NCBI RefSeq assembly: GCF_022808915.1
Contig: NZ_JAKZFS010000001.1
Location: 372,001-436,000, forward strand
Length of the DNA stretch: 64,000 bases
Direction: 5' to 3'
Origin: Fundidesulfovibrio terrae
Lineage (GTDB): Bacteria > Desulfobacterota > Desulfovibrionia > Desulfovibrionales > Desulfovibrionaceae
Under the pieces are notes generated by a model. That model saw only the letters and a list, made by a program, of their open reading frames with translations, was not told the DNA's origin and searched no databases. The first letter of the stretch is position 1. Every line of letters starts with the position of its first letter. The translations under genes were made by a program, and so were the position numbers. Positions 51,234 to 61,400 of the stretch are shown one piece after another.

Positions 51234-53822
51234 TTAGAGCCCGAGCAGGGCGTACACGGCGTCCATGTCCAGGCTGGCGCGGACCGTGGCGGCCAGACGG
51301 TCAAGGGCCGCCTCCACGCCGTCCTGCGAGGACTGCGGGGACGGGGCCAGCGGGGCGAGACCCTTGCGCGCGCGCAGGGAGTCGAGCCACCAGCGCCTGA
51401 ACCCCGGCTGGTCGAACACCCCGTGCAGGTAGGTGCCCCAGGCCGCGCCGTGGCGGCCCCAGGCCAAGGGGCGACCGTCCTCGCTCCGGGCCAGGACCTC
51501 GGGGTCTTGCGAACCGCTCGCCCGGGTGACGCCGTGGTGGATCTCGTACCCCGCCAGGGTGAGCCCGGACGGAAGATGCACTGCCCGCGACTGGGCCAGG
51601 GTCTTCTCCGGCAGAAGCTCCGTGGCCAGGTCCAGAAGGCCAAGGCCCGCATCCTCGCCCCGGTCGGACTCCAGGCCCGTGGGATCGGTGAGGCGCTCCC
51701 CGAGCATCTGCAGGCCCGCGCACACCCCGGCGATCTCGCTCGACCCCTCGCGGGCCAGGGCGGCGATGGCCTCCGCCAGTCCGGTTTCGCGCAGTCGGGC
51801 CAGGTCCGCCAGGGTGTTCTTGCTGCCCGGCAGGATCACCGCGTCCGGGCGGCCCAGCTCGGCCGCCGTGCGCACCACCCGCAGCCCCGCGTCGGGCTCG
51901 CCGGCCAGGGCGTCGAAATCGGTGAAGTTGGAGATGTGGGGCAAATCCAGCACGGCGATGTCCAGGTCGCGTCCGGTGGCGTTCCAGCAGGCGCCCGCCT
52001 TGAAGCTCACCGAGTCCTCCTCGGGAAGATTCAGGGGGGCGATGTCGGGCACCACGCCGATGACCGGCTTGCCGGTGAGTTCGCGCATGAAGCGGTGGGC
52101 CGGTTCCAGAAGGGAGGGGTCGCCACGGAAGCGGTTCAGCACGTATCCGCCGACCAGGGCTCGCTCGGATTCGCTCAGAAGCTCCATGGTCCCGGCCAGG
52201 GCCGCGAACACGCCGCCCCGGTCGATGTCGCCCACCAGCAGCACCCGCGAGCGGGCATAGGCGGCCATGGCCATGTTCACCATGTCGTGGGACTTGAGGT
52301 TCACCTCGGCCGGGCTGCCCGCGCCCTCCAGGATCACCGCGTCGAACTCCGAGGCCAGGCTGTCGTAGGCCCGCTTGGCCGCCTCGAAGGCCGTGGGCTT
52401 GTAGGCCACGTATTCGCGCACGCGCATGGTCCCCACGGGCCTGCCCATGACGATCACCTGGGAGCCCGTGTCCGAGCAGGGCTTGAGGAGCACCGGGTTC
52501 ATGCGCGCCTCCGGGGCCAGCCCGCAGGCCTTGGCCTGGAGCACCTGGGCGCGGCCCATCTCCTCGCCCCGGGCGGTGACGAAGGAGTTGAGGGACATGT
52601 TCTGGGCCTTGAACGGGGCAACGCGCACCCCGTCCTGGCGCAGGATGCGGCACAGGGCCGCCGCGATCACCGACTTGCCTGCGTTGGAGGTGGTGCCGGC
52701 AACCATGAGCGCGGGGGTGGGGCGGGAGCGGAGCTCGGGCCTGGCCTTGGCGGGCGGAGCGAGCGATTCGGCCAGGGCGTCGACCAGACGCTCGTTGTCG
52801 TCCTCGCGGCGCACGGCCACCCGGAAGAAGCGCTGGTCCAGCCCGGCGTAGTTGGAGCAGTCCCGGATGGCGATACGCTTTTCCAGCAGCGCCGCGCGCA
52901 GTGCCGGAACCTCGGGCGCGTCCAGGCGGCAGAGCAGGTAGTTGGCCGCTCCGGGATAGACCGTGAGCCCGGGCAGGGCTTCGAGCGCGCGAGACAGCGC
53001 CTCTCGCAGGCGTCCCGCCTCGGCCCGGGAGCGGGCCTCGAAATCGCAGTCCTGCACGGCGCGCACCCCCACGGCCTGGGCCAGGGTGTTCACGGACCAG
53101 GGCGCGATACGCTCCTTCACGGCCTCGGCCAGGGCTTCGCCTGCGCAGGCAAGGCCCAGCCTGAGCCCCGGGATGGCGAACATCTTGGTGAGCGAGAGGA
53201 GCACGGCCACGTTGTCCGGCCTCTCCCGCATAAGCGATTCGAAGCCCTCCACGAAGGAGCCGAAGGCTTCGTCCGCCACGAAAAGGCACTCAGGATGGGC
53301 TGCGGCCAGCTCGCGCACCACGGCGGCGTCCACGTCCAGGCCCGTGGGATTGTTGGGCCGGGCCAGGAACACGGCGGCCGGTCCGGGCAGGGCCTTGAGG
53401 GCGCGCGAGAGGGCTTCCGGGTCCAGGACGAAACCACCAGATTCGGCCAGGGGCAGGCGCACCACGTCCATGTCCGCCCGGCGGCAGGCGGTCTGGTAGT
53501 CATAGTAGGAGGGAACCGGGACCACGGCCCTGGCGTGGCCGCAGGAGCGGGCCATGGCGAAGAGCAGCTCGCTCGTCCCGTTGCCCGCCAGCAGCGTGGC
53601 CGGGTCCACGCCGTGGCGCCCGGCCGCCGCGTCGATGAGCGCCCGGCAGTGAGGGTCGGGGTAGTGCACCAGCTCGGACACCGACGCGCTGATCACCGGG
53701 CGCAGCCACTCGGGCGGCCCCAGCGGGTTGATGTTGGCCGAGAAGTCGAGGATCTCGGACGGGTCGCAGCCGAGGGTTTCGGCCATGCCGCGCACGTCGC
53801 CGCCGTGGGGGAAGAACCTCAT
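51234..53822 (-). CDS. cobQ: Fused threonine-phosphate decarboxylase / cobyric acid synthase
   Basis: This 862-residue protein joins two cobalamin enzymes. Residues 1-365 are a fold-type I PLP enzyme of the CobD/CobC type ([24 protein letters not shown] lysine Lys213 in LSLTKMF), which makes aminopropanol phosphate for the nucleotide loop. From about 370 it is CobQ/CbiP: a P-loop at 376 (GTTSNAGKS), [15 protein letters not shown], and a class I glutamine amidotransferase with Cys701 in GVCAGLQM and GTYLHGVFD. It amidates adenosylcobyrinate diamide. The ATG at 53822 overlaps the LysR stop (ATGA). Both halves look complete. Confidence 0.92.
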   Translation of the reverse strand: MRFFPHGGDVRGMAETLGCDPSEILDFSANINPLGPPEWLRPVISASVSELVHYPDPHCRALIDAAAGRHGVDPATLLAGNGTSELLFAMARSCGHARAVVPVPSYYDYQTACRRADMDVVRLPLAESGGFVLDPEALSRALKALPGPAAVFLARPNNPTGLDVDAAVVRELAAAHPECLFVADEAFGSFVEGFESLMRERPDNVAVLLSLTKMFAIPGLRLGLACAGEALAEAVKERIAPWSVNTLAQAVGVRAVQDCDFEARSRAEAGRLREALSRALEALPGLTVYPGAANYLLCRLDAPEVPALRAALLEKRIAIRDCSNYAGLDQRFFRVAVRREDDNERLVDALAESLAPPAKARPELRSRPTPALMVAGTTSNAGKSVIAAALCRILRQDGVRVAPFKAQNMSLNSFVTARGEEMGRAQVLQAKACGLAPEARMNPVLLKPCSDTGSQVIVMGRPVGTMRVREYVAYKPTAFEAAKRAYDSLASEFDAVILEGAGSPAEVNLKSHDMVNMAMAAYARSRVLLVGDIDRGGVFAALAGTMELLSESERALVGGYVLNRFRGDPSLLEPAHRFMRELTGKPVIGVVPDIAPLNLPEEDSVSFKAGACWNATGRDLDIAVLDLPHISNFTDFDALAGEPDAGLRVVRTAAELGRPDAVILPGSKNTLADLARLRETGLAEAIAALAREGSSEIAGVCAGLQMLGERLTDPTGLESDRGEDAGLGLLDLATELLPEKTLAQSRAVHLPSGLTLAGYEIHHGVTRASGSQDPEVLARSEDGRPLAWGRHGAAWGTYLHGVFDQPGFRRWWLDSLRARKGLAPLAPSPQSSQDGVEAALDRLAATVRASLDMDAVYALLGL

Positions 53823-54745
53823 GCCCGGGCCGCTCCCTCGACCGCTCCCACAGCCTCTGGTCCGGCCAGTCCCCAGGCCAGGGACGCGGCCTGCATGGCC
53901 GCCTTGACCTCGGGTTCGCCCAGGCGGCGGGTCAGGGCCACCAGGCTGATGGGAATGCCGAGCGCCCCTCCCGGCCACACGGCCAGCTCGTCGCCCAGCA
54001 GCTCCGAGCGGGCGAAATCCTCGCGCAGAAGCGACAGCCCGCGCCCCGAGGCCACCAAGGCGCGGATGGTGTGCTCGTCGTTGATGACGGCCGCGGTTTT
54101 GGGCCTGCCGCCCTCTTCGGCCAGGAGCTTTTCGGCCAGGGCCACGAAGGGACAGCTCTCGTTGAACCAAACCCAGGGCATGGCGGCCAGGTCGCGCACG
54201 GTGGCCGTTTCGAGTTTCTCCCGCCATGCGGCCGGGCCCACCACCCGAACCGAGGCCATACCCAGGGGCAGGGCCGTCAGCTGGGGGTCGCTGGAGAAGT
54301 CGCCATAGGCGAAGCCCGCGTGCATGGCCCCGTCCTTGAGACCCCGGGCCACCTCGTAGGAGTCGCGGCAGTCCACGTGCACCAGTGCCTCGGGATGTTC
54401 GTCGGAGAGCGCCGCCAGGATGCGCGGGAGGCGCAGGTACTGCGGGTCGGTGTTGCGGGTGAGCACGATGTCTCCCCGAACGCCTTCGCGCATGGCCCGG
54501 GCCTGCTCCATGATCCCTTGGGCGCAGCTGAGCGCCTCGCGCGCGGTGCAGGTCAGCCGCGTGCCGCTGTCGGTCAGGTCCATGCCCCGGGCGGTGCGGG
54601 TGAAGAGGCTCACGCCAAGCTCCTCTTCGAGGGACTTCACGTGGGCGCTCACGGCCGGTTGCGACAGGTGCAGGCGCTCGGCCGCGCGCGAGAGGTTGCC
54701 CTCCTCGGCCACGGCCACGAACGTGCGCAGGTGGTAGAGTTCCAT
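53819..54745 (-). CDS. LysR-family regulator upstream of the cobalamin fusion gene
   Basis: This 308-residue regulator has an N-terminal winged helix ([46 protein letters not shown] in outline) and a C-terminal substrate-binding domain ([48 protein letters not shown]). The ATG at 54745 is the family-like start; one at 54772 would overlap the MocR gene. It shares an ATGA junction with the cobalamin gene, so cotranscription is near certain. This tight coupling is unusual, since LysR genes are usually divergent from their targets. The effector is unknown. Confidence 0.9.
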   Translation of the reverse strand: MELYHLRTFVAVAEEGNLSRAAERLHLSQPAVSAHVKSLEEELGVSLFTRTARGMDLTDSGTRLTCTAREALSCAQGIMEQARAMREGVRGDIVLTRNTDPQYLRLPRILAALSDEHPEALVHVDCRDSYEVARGLKDGAMHAGFAYGDFSSDPQLTALPLGMASVRVVGPAAWREKLETATVRDLAAMPWVWFNESCPFVALAEKLLAEEGGRPKTAAVINDEHTIRALVASGRGLSLLREDFARSELLGDELAVWPGGALGIPISLVALTRRLGEPEVKAAMQAASLAWGLAGPEAVGAVEGAARA

Positions 54746-54750
54746 GGTCT

Positions 54751-56256
54751 TCACGAATCCTTGGGGCAGCATTCAGGCATTGCGATTGGATCGCCCGCCC
54801 AGGGGTCTGGTATCCGGTCGTCATGTCCCTTGACCAGCAAATCCTCGGCGATGGCGCCCAGAGTCTTCACGGCCCCGGTCAGCTCCGGCCCCGGGAGGAC
54901 GCAGCAACTCAGGCGCACGAAGCTTTTGAAACACCCCTGGGAGGAGAAGATCGCCCCCGGGGCCACGCTTACGCCGTGCTCGAGCGCCCGGTGCATGAAC
55001 TGAGCGCCGTCGGCTCCGCCCGGCAGCTGCACCCACATCACGGAGCCGCCTTCCGGGCGCGAGGCCCTGGTGCCGGGTGGAAAATAGCGTCCCACCAGGG
55101 CGTGCATGTTCTCCATCAAGGACTTCACGGCCGGGCGCAGGCGCTTCAGGTGGCGGTGGTAGGCCCCGGACCCCAGGTACTGGGCCACGGCCATCTGGGT
55201 GGGCGTTGCCGTGGCCACGCTCATGGTGGCCTTGAGCTCCAGGGCGGTGTTCATGAAACGCCCCGGCAACAGCCAGCCCACCCGGTAGCCGGGGGCCAGG
55301 GTCTTGGAGAAGGAGGAACAGGTCAGCACCAGCCCGTTCTCGTCGAAGGCCTTGCAGCAGCGGGGGCGCACCGGGCCGTAGTGGATGTCGCCGTAGACGT
55401 CGTCCTCGATGAGCGGAATGCCGCGCCGGGCCAGGATGGAAACGATCTCGGCCTTGGCCTCGTCCGGAGTGAGCGCGCCGTCGGGATTGTTGAAATTGGG
55501 GGTGAGCACGCAGGCCTCCACCCGGAAACGCTCGACCACCTGGGCGAGTTCCGAGGGGCGCACGCCCTCGCCCGGGCGCGAGGGGATCTCGATGACCCGA
55601 AGGCCCAGGTTCTCGAGCAGCTGCAGGAAGCAATAGTAGGTGGGCGAGGCGATGACCACGGTGTCTCCAGCGCGGGTCACGCAGCGCAGGGCGATGTGCA
55701 GGGCCTCCATGGCCCCGCTGGTCACCAGGGTGTCCGAGGCCGTGCAGTCGGTCCCGGCCTCCATGACCCTGAGCGCGATCTGCCGGCGCAGGGGCTCGAA
55801 GCCCTCCACCGGCCCGTAGAAGCCCACCCGGTCGCCCTCGTCGCGCAGCACCTGGCCCATGATGCGCGACAGCTGCGCAAGCGGCAGCAGGTTCTCGTCG
55901 GTGCGGGCGACTCCCAGCGGCAGCATGTCCCGGCGGGCCATGCTGGCCAGCACCGTGCGGATGATGGCCGAACGGTTGAGCGTTTCCGGGATCTCGCCGG
56001 GGCAGTCCTTGATGCCGGGAGGCGGCAGGGGATTGCGTCTGGCGCACACGAAAAAGCCCGACTTGGGCCTGGCCTCCATGACCCCCTCGCTCTCCAGCTG
56101 ACCGTAGGCCAGGGCCACCGTGGACAGGCTCACCCGCATGCGCGCCGCCAGGCGGCGCAGCGACGGGGCCTTGTCGCCGGGCTTGAGCGTCCCGGATTCG
56201 ATCATCTCGAGCACGTTTTTACGCACGGATTCGTAACGGAAGGCCTCTGCGGACAT
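54751..56256 (-). CDS. MocR/GabR-type regulator (GntR wHTH fused to aminotransferase)
   Basis: This 501-residue protein has an N-terminal GntR winged helix ([48 protein letters not shown] in outline) and a fold-type I aminotransferase domain with PLP lysine Lys318 ([15 protein letters not shown]) and [13 protein letters not shown]. MocR proteins use PLP and an amine as cofactor/effector. It diverges from the DUF2917 gene across about 100 bp with a palindromic candidate operator. Its 3' end is 5 bp from the LysR start chosen here. The Shine-Dalgarno at 56256 is weak. Confidence 0.92.
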   Translation of the reverse strand: MSAEAFRYESVRKNVLEMIESGTLKPGDKAPSLRRLAARMRVSLSTVALAYGQLESEGVMEARPKSGFFVCARRNPLPPPGIKDCPGEIPETLNRSAIIRTVLASMARRDMLPLGVARTDENLLPLAQLSRIMGQVLRDEGDRVGFYGPVEGFEPLRRQIALRVMEAGTDCTASDTLVTSGAMEALHIALRCVTRAGDTVVIASPTYYCFLQLLENLGLRVIEIPSRPGEGVRPSELAQVVERFRVEACVLTPNFNNPDGALTPDEAKAEIVSILARRGIPLIEDDVYGDIHYGPVRPRCCKAFDENGLVLTCSSFSKTLAPGYRVGWLLPGRFMNTALELKATMSVATATPTQMAVAQYLGSGAYHRHLKRLRPAVKSLMENMHALVGRYFPPGTRASRPEGGSVMWVQLPGGADGAQFMHRALEHGVSVAPGAIFSSQGCFKSFVRLSCCVLPGPELTGAVKTLGAIAEDLLVKGHDDRIPDPWAGDPIAMPECCPKDS

Positions 56257-56297
56257 GGTTTTCACACTCTGTACCGGTCGAATTTTGTTTTGGCTGT

Positions 56298-56316
56298 ATC
56301 TGTATCGATAACAGAT
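56298..56316. promoter_or_regulatory. Inverted repeat in the MocR/DUF2917 divergent promoter region
   Basis: ATCTGT-ATCGATA-ACAGAT is a perfect 6-bp inverted repeat with a 7-bp spacer. On the minus strand it overlaps a possible -10 (TATCGA, 56305-56310) placed 16 bp from TTGCTT (56327-56332). It is a plausible autoregulatory operator for the MocR protein. Confidence 0.55.
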
Positions 56317-56357
56317 TTCGTGGCGTAAGCAAAGCACGAAGAGCGCAGGAGGACCTC

Positions 56358-56714
56358 ATGGCACCTGAAATGACGCCCAGAACCTGGCCCGCCGAGAGCC
56401 GGGGCATGGCGGACGACATGTTGGAGGGGACGCGCCTGGCCAGGCGCGCGGCGGGTTTCATCAGAAGGCTGTTGGCCGGGATGGCCCCCAGGGGCCGCGT
56501 GCGGGTGAACCTGCTCCCGGGGCAGGCCGTGTCCCTGGACGGGCCCGACAGGGCATTGGTCGAATGCCTGGAAGGAGCGGTGTGGGCCACTTGCCCGACG
56601 GACGGGCGGGACCTGCGGATCAGGGCGGGAGAATCGGTCTCGTTCGCGTGGCCGGGACAGGTGGTGCTGGCGGCGGCAAACCGGCCCGCGCGGGTGGTGC
56701 TGCGCTGGCGCTAG
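56358..56714 (+). CDS. DUF2917-family protein
   Basis: This 118-residue protein has a short N-terminal helix and a small beta-rich domain: VNLLPGQAVSLDGPDRALVECLEGAVWATCPTDGRDLRIRAGESVSFAWPGQVVLAA in outline, the DUF2917 pattern (L-x-x-G ... L-x-G-x-x-W-x-T ... D-x-x-L ... G). Function is unknown; the gene is commonly found divergent from a MocR regulator, as here. AGGAGGACCTC precedes the ATG at 56358. The Cys-x-x-Asp-Gly at the centre is where other members have GD. Confidence 0.8.
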   Translation: MAPEMTPRTWPAESRGMADDMLEGTRLARRAAGFIRRLLAGMAPRGRVRVNLLPGQAVSLDGPDRALVECLEGAVWATCPTDGRDLRIRAGESVSFAWPGQVVLAAANRPARVVLRWR

Positions 56715-56767
56715 GAATTCGCGCAAAAAACTTGGCAAGCGTACGGGTTCTCGGTAGTGGTCGTAAA

Positions 56768-57805
56768 ATGATACGCAATCAGAGCGGACACGACGACCAC
56801 CACCAGCACCGTTGTTTCGATGGAATCTGCGAAACCATGGACAGGCTGGGGGTCCCGCGCAATTCCAAATGGCGGGCCCTTATTCTGTTCATGCGCTCGA
56901 TCCGCGATTACGACATTTATTCCCCGGAGCAGAAGCGCCTGATCCAGGAACTCGTGGTGACCGTTCTGAAAGCGGGCGAGCTGACCGAGGAACGCTTCTC
57001 GGAGATGGCTCGCAAGACGGAAGAGATCCTCTCCGCCCCTTGGCGGGAGCGGCTCCAGGCGGCTCTGGGCGACCTGTCCCGGGCCATCGGCGAGTCGCGC
57101 GGCATGATGCTCAAGCGCAAGGGCGAGATCCAGGTGCTTGGAACCAGCACCATGGAAACCGTCCAGAGCGGCAAGGACATCGACCAGGTCCTGGAGGACA
57201 TCCGCCGGGGATTCCAGGACGTGGTGCGCTACATGGAAGAGGACGTGGAGAACCTGTCGCGGCTAAGCCTCACGGACGCTCTCACGGGCCTGCACAACCG
57301 GCGCGCCTTCGAGGACGCCCTGACCAAGGGTGTGCACTGGGCCAAGGCCGAGGACAGGCCTCTGTGCGTGCTCATGGCCGACGTGGACCATTTCAAGGGC
57401 TTCAACGACCGCCACGGCCATCTGGTGGGCGACCAGGCGCTCGGCGCCGTGGCCTCGGTCATCCGGGAATGCCAGCGCCAGGTGGAGGAACGCGGCGACA
57501 ATGTCTTCTCGGCCCGCTACGGGGGCGAGGAGTTTACGCTCATCGCCCAGGACATGACCTCCAAGCAGGCCCAGGCCCTGGCCGAGCACATCCGCGCCCG
57601 CATCGAGAACTACAATTTCATCATCCGCGACGTGGACGGGGAGATCCTGGACTCCGGCATCAAGCTGACCATCAGCCTGGGCGTGGCCTGCCTGGACTCG
57701 GCCTGGAAGGACTCCCTGGAGCAACGTCTGGTCAACGCGGCCGACGAGGCCCTGTACGCGGCCAAGCAGACCGGCCGCAACCGCGTGATCGTCTACGAAA
57801 GCTGA
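56768..57805 (+). CDS. GGDEF diguanylate cyclase with helical N-terminus
   Basis: This 345-residue soluble protein has about 170 N-terminal residues of helices (GVPRNSKWRALILFMRSIRDYDIYSPEQKRLIQELVVTVL and coiled-coil LEDIRRGFQDVVRYMEEDVENL) and a C-terminal cyclase domain: DALTGLHNRRAFEDAL, LMADVDHFKGFNDRHGHLVGD and active-site GGEEF. Catalytic residues are complete. The RxxD inhibitory site is not preserved in register (ERGDNVFSARYGG). It has no membrane segment. The ATG at 56768 lacks a strong ribosome binding site. It is 53 bp after DUF2917 and could be cotranscribed. Confidence 0.9.
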   Translation: MIRNQSGHDDHHQHRCFDGICETMDRLGVPRNSKWRALILFMRSIRDYDIYSPEQKRLIQELVVTVLKAGELTEERFSEMARKTEEILSAPWRERLQAALGDLSRAIGESRGMMLKRKGEIQVLGTSTMETVQSGKDIDQVLEDIRRGFQDVVRYMEEDVENLSRLSLTDALTGLHNRRAFEDALTKGVHWAKAEDRPLCVLMADVDHFKGFNDRHGHLVGDQALGAVASVIRECQRQVEERGDNVFSARYGGEEFTLIAQDMTSKQAQALAEHIRARIENYNFIIRDVDGEILDSGIKLTISLGVACLDSAWKDSLEQRLVNAADEALYAAKQTGRNRVIVYES

Positions 57806-57847
57806 CCCCGGCGCCCTGCATTCGCCCCCCCCGAAGGAGTGCAAACA

Positions 57848-58309
57848 ATGGAATATCGGGAAATTCTTGAACGGCTCGCGCCGTGCGGCCTGGACTGCGG
57901 CCGTTGCGCCGACCTTAAGGGTGGTGAAATTGGGGTTTTGAGCGCGCGGCTTACGGAACACCTGGGCGAGTACGGTCGGCTTGCGGCCATGCGGGCCGGA
58001 GTCCGGCCTGAGTTCGCGGGATACGAGCAGTTCCAGGCCGTGCTCGGGGTGCTGGCCGGGCCCTCCTGCGGCGGCTGCCGCAGCGACAATGTGAGCTGCC
58101 CCCTCAACTGCCTGGCGCGGACGTGCTCGAAGGAAAATGGGGTCCATTTCTGCTTCCAGTGTTCCAAATACCCCTGCGAGGAGCAGTTCGCCGGAATGCC
58201 CCTACGCAAACGCTGGCAGGCGCTCAACGACCGCATGAAGGATATCGGCGTGGAGGCCTTCTACGAGGAGCAGTTGGGCACGCCCCGCTATCCCGGTAAG
58301 ATCGAGTAG
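57848..58309 (+). CDS. Cys-rich DUF3795-like protein
   Basis: This 153-residue protein starts with LAPCGLDCGRCADLKGGEIG, the DUF3795 motif (CGL-x-C-x-x-C), and has a second group GPSCGGCRSDNVSCPLNCLARTC and a third CFQCSKYPCEEQF, about a dozen cysteines in all, suitable for zinc or iron-sulfur binding. Common in anaerobes; function unknown. GAAGGAG precedes the ATG at 57848; an in-frame GTG at 57839 lies inside that Shine-Dalgarno and is rejected. Confidence 0.85.
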   Translation: MEYREILERLAPCGLDCGRCADLKGGEIGVLSARLTEHLGEYGRLAAMRAGVRPEFAGYEQFQAVLGVLAGPSCGGCRSDNVSCPLNCLARTCSKENGVHFCFQCSKYPCEEQFAGMPLRKRWQALNDRMKDIGVEAFYEEQLGTPRYPGKIE

Positions 58310-58468
58310 CGGTCCCGAGCGGGGCCGTATCCTGCTTCTCCCTGCGCGAGGCCATCTTCCCGGTGTATTCCCGCGGCAGGGATTTTTGTTGCATCGCGTG
58401 ACAACGGCAGTGAAACAACGTAGCGAGCAACATGCCGAAGTGTGTCATCCAGCCGCAGGAGAGTCCGC

Positions 58469-61400
58469 ATGTCCGATAAGAATACCGGAGGCGAGCCGGA
58501 ATCTCGAACTCCAGGCGTGAAAGGCGAGCGCAGACGGTCCAGGCACTCTTTCCGGGGTGCCGAAAGTCAGCCCCAGACCGCCACGCTGGGTTTCCCCGTG
58601 GTGGCCATAGGAGCCTCGGCCGGAGGGCTGGAGGCCATCGAGAGCTTCTTGCGCAACACCCCCGCCGACACCGGCATGGCCTTCGTCATCATCCAGCATT
58701 TCGCTCCGGACCACAAAAGCATCATGCCGGAGATACTCGGGCGCTTCACCCCCATGGAGGTCCACGAGGTCGCGGACGGCATGCGGGTGGAGCAAAACCA
58801 CGTCTACGTCATCCCCCCGGGAACGAGCATGTTCATCGAAAAGGGGGTGCTCGGGCTTAAATCCCTGGACAAGTCCGCGGGCGCGCGGATGCCCATCGAC
58901 CGCTTCTTCGAGTCCCTGGCCGTGGACCAGAAAGAGAACGCCGTGTGCATCCTGATGTCCGGCGCCGGGACCGACGGCACGCTGAGCCTCAAGACGGTCA
59001 AGGCCATGGGCGGCATCACCCTGGCCCAGGACGCGGGCGCGAAATTCAAGGACATGCCCCGCAGCGCCATATCGTCGGGCCTGGTGGATTTCGTCCTGTT
59101 GGCCGGGGACATGCCCGCCAAGCTGCTGGCGCTGGCCCATGCGCGGCCCGCGCATCCGCCCGAGGGCGAGGCCGGCACGGGAAGCGCACGGGACCATACC
59201 GGCGAGGGCGGGCGGAAGGCTCTTTTGGGCAGGATCTTCCAACTCGTCAGGCTCAAGACCGGACACGATTTCTCCCAGTACAAGTTCAGCACCATCCTGC
59301 GGCGCATCGAGAGGCGGATGGTGCTCCACCACATCGGCAGCCTGGAGGAATACGTCGGTTTTCTGGTGCAGCAGGCCGGCGAGGTCCAGACCCTGTTCGA
59401 GGAGTTCCTCATCGGAGTGACGGGATTCTTCAGGGACCCCGAGGCCTTCGAAGTCCTGGCCAGGCAGGTCGTTCCCAGAATACTCGCGGGCAAGACGGAG
59501 GCGAACCCGGTGCGCATCTGGGTGCCGGGATGCTCTACGGGAGAGGAGGCGTATTCCCTGGCCATCATCATGGCCGAGGCACTGCAGCGTGCGGCCAAGC
59601 CTGTGAGGGTCCAGATATTCTGCACGGACATAGACTCCAAGGCCCTGGAGGGGGCCAGGAAGGGCATTTTTCCGGGCAGCATCACCGAGAGCGTCTCACC
59701 GGAACGCCTGAAACGGTTCTTCGAGCCCGAGGGAACCAAAAGCTACCGCGTCACCAAGGAAATCAGGGACATGCTGGTGATCGCGCCGCACAGCGTCATC
59801 AAGGACCCGCCCTTTTCCAAGCTCGACCTCATCAGCTGCCGCAACCTGCTCATCTACCTGGGGCAGGACGTCCAGAAGCTGCTGATCCCCTGCTTCAACT
59901 ATTCGTTGAAACCGGGCGGATTTCTCTTCGTCGGGCCCTCCGAATCCCTGGGGGAATTCGGCCGGTTCTTCACCTCCGTGGATTCCAAATGGAAGATATT
60001 CCAGCGCAACGACGTCATTCCGGAAGGCGCCATGGAGTTCTCGCTGTTCCCCCTGGACCGGGCCTCCTTCGCCCGGACGCCCGGCCCGGTGGATGGCGCG
60101 CTCGACCGGGGGAAGCTCCTGAGCCACACGGAGCGGCTGCTCCTGGAGGAGTACGCCCCCCCCTCCGTGGTGGTGGACACGCAGTACGAGGCGCTTCATT
60201 TTTACGGGAAGCTGGGTAAATTCCTGGAGCTCTCCGGGGGCGAGCCCACCCGGAGCATCCTCAAGCTGGCCAGGGAGGATATCCGCCTCGACCTGCGGGC
60301 CGCCATCCACGCGGCCATCAAGGACAGGGGCCTGGTCAAGAGGACTGGCCTGAGCTTCAGGCTTGGCGGAGCCGTCTGCAAGTACTCCCTGGTCGTGAGG
60401 CCGGTCACGGGCGCGGGCCAGGATGAAATGCTGCTGATCGTGGTCTTCCAGGAGGTCCCCGGGCCGGATGAAACCTGCCCGGAGCCGCGCCCCATGCCTG
60501 TGGGGGAAGACATTTCCGTGGCCAAGAACCTGGAGGAGGAACTGCTCAACACCAGGGAGCGCCTCCATGCCACCATCGAGGAGCTGGAAGCCTCCAACGA
60601 GGAGCTCAAGTCCACAAACGAAGAGCTCATGTCCATGAACGAGGAACTCCAGTCCTCCAACGAGGAGCTGGAGTCGTCCAGGGAGGAGCTGCAGTCGCTC
60701 AACGAAGAGTTGAACACGGTCAACCAGGAACTGCAGTACAAGATCGACGAGGTGACCAAGGTCAACAGCGACCTGAACAACCTCCTGACTTCCACCAAGA
60801 TCGCCACCCTGTTCCTGGATCAGGGGCTGACCATCAAGCGCTTCACCCCTCCCATCACGGAATTCTTCAATCTGTTCGACTTCGACATCGGCCGCTCGAT
60901 CGGCGACATCGCCCACAAGATGGATTACGATGAACTCATCGCAGATATCCAGACAGTGATCAATACGCTCATTCCCTTTGAGAGGGAGGTGAAGTCCAGG
61001 AGCGGAAACTGGTACATCATGCGAATCACGCCGTACAGAACAGTGAACAACATGATCGACGGCACGGTAATCACGTTCGTCGATGTGACCCTGCTTAAGG
61101 GAATACAGCAAAGTCTGTATTCCAAAACGATCGAACTCGAAACATTGTTGCAAACGGTGCCGGACACCTATTTCCGGCTGGATCACGATCTGAACGTCAT
61201 TGAGTTCAAGGCCGGCAGGGGAGTGCTCCCGGTGGCGGCCGGGAATCCCGTCGGGAAGCAGATAGCCGCGGCGCTGCCCCGGCAGGCCGTGTCCGTCATC
61301 GAAACCGCTGCCAAGGGCCTCGGGCAGGGCGGTGCGCTGATCCAGACCGATTTCAGCCTCAGGATCAAGGGCACGAAATATTACTTCGAGGCCAGGCTTC

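Noticed and set aside
60590-60740. The AACGAGGAG-type repeats as a DNA repeat element
   Set aside because: They encode the NEEL heptads of a coiled coil in the CheB-CheR fusion and vary at synonymous positions, so selection is on the protein.
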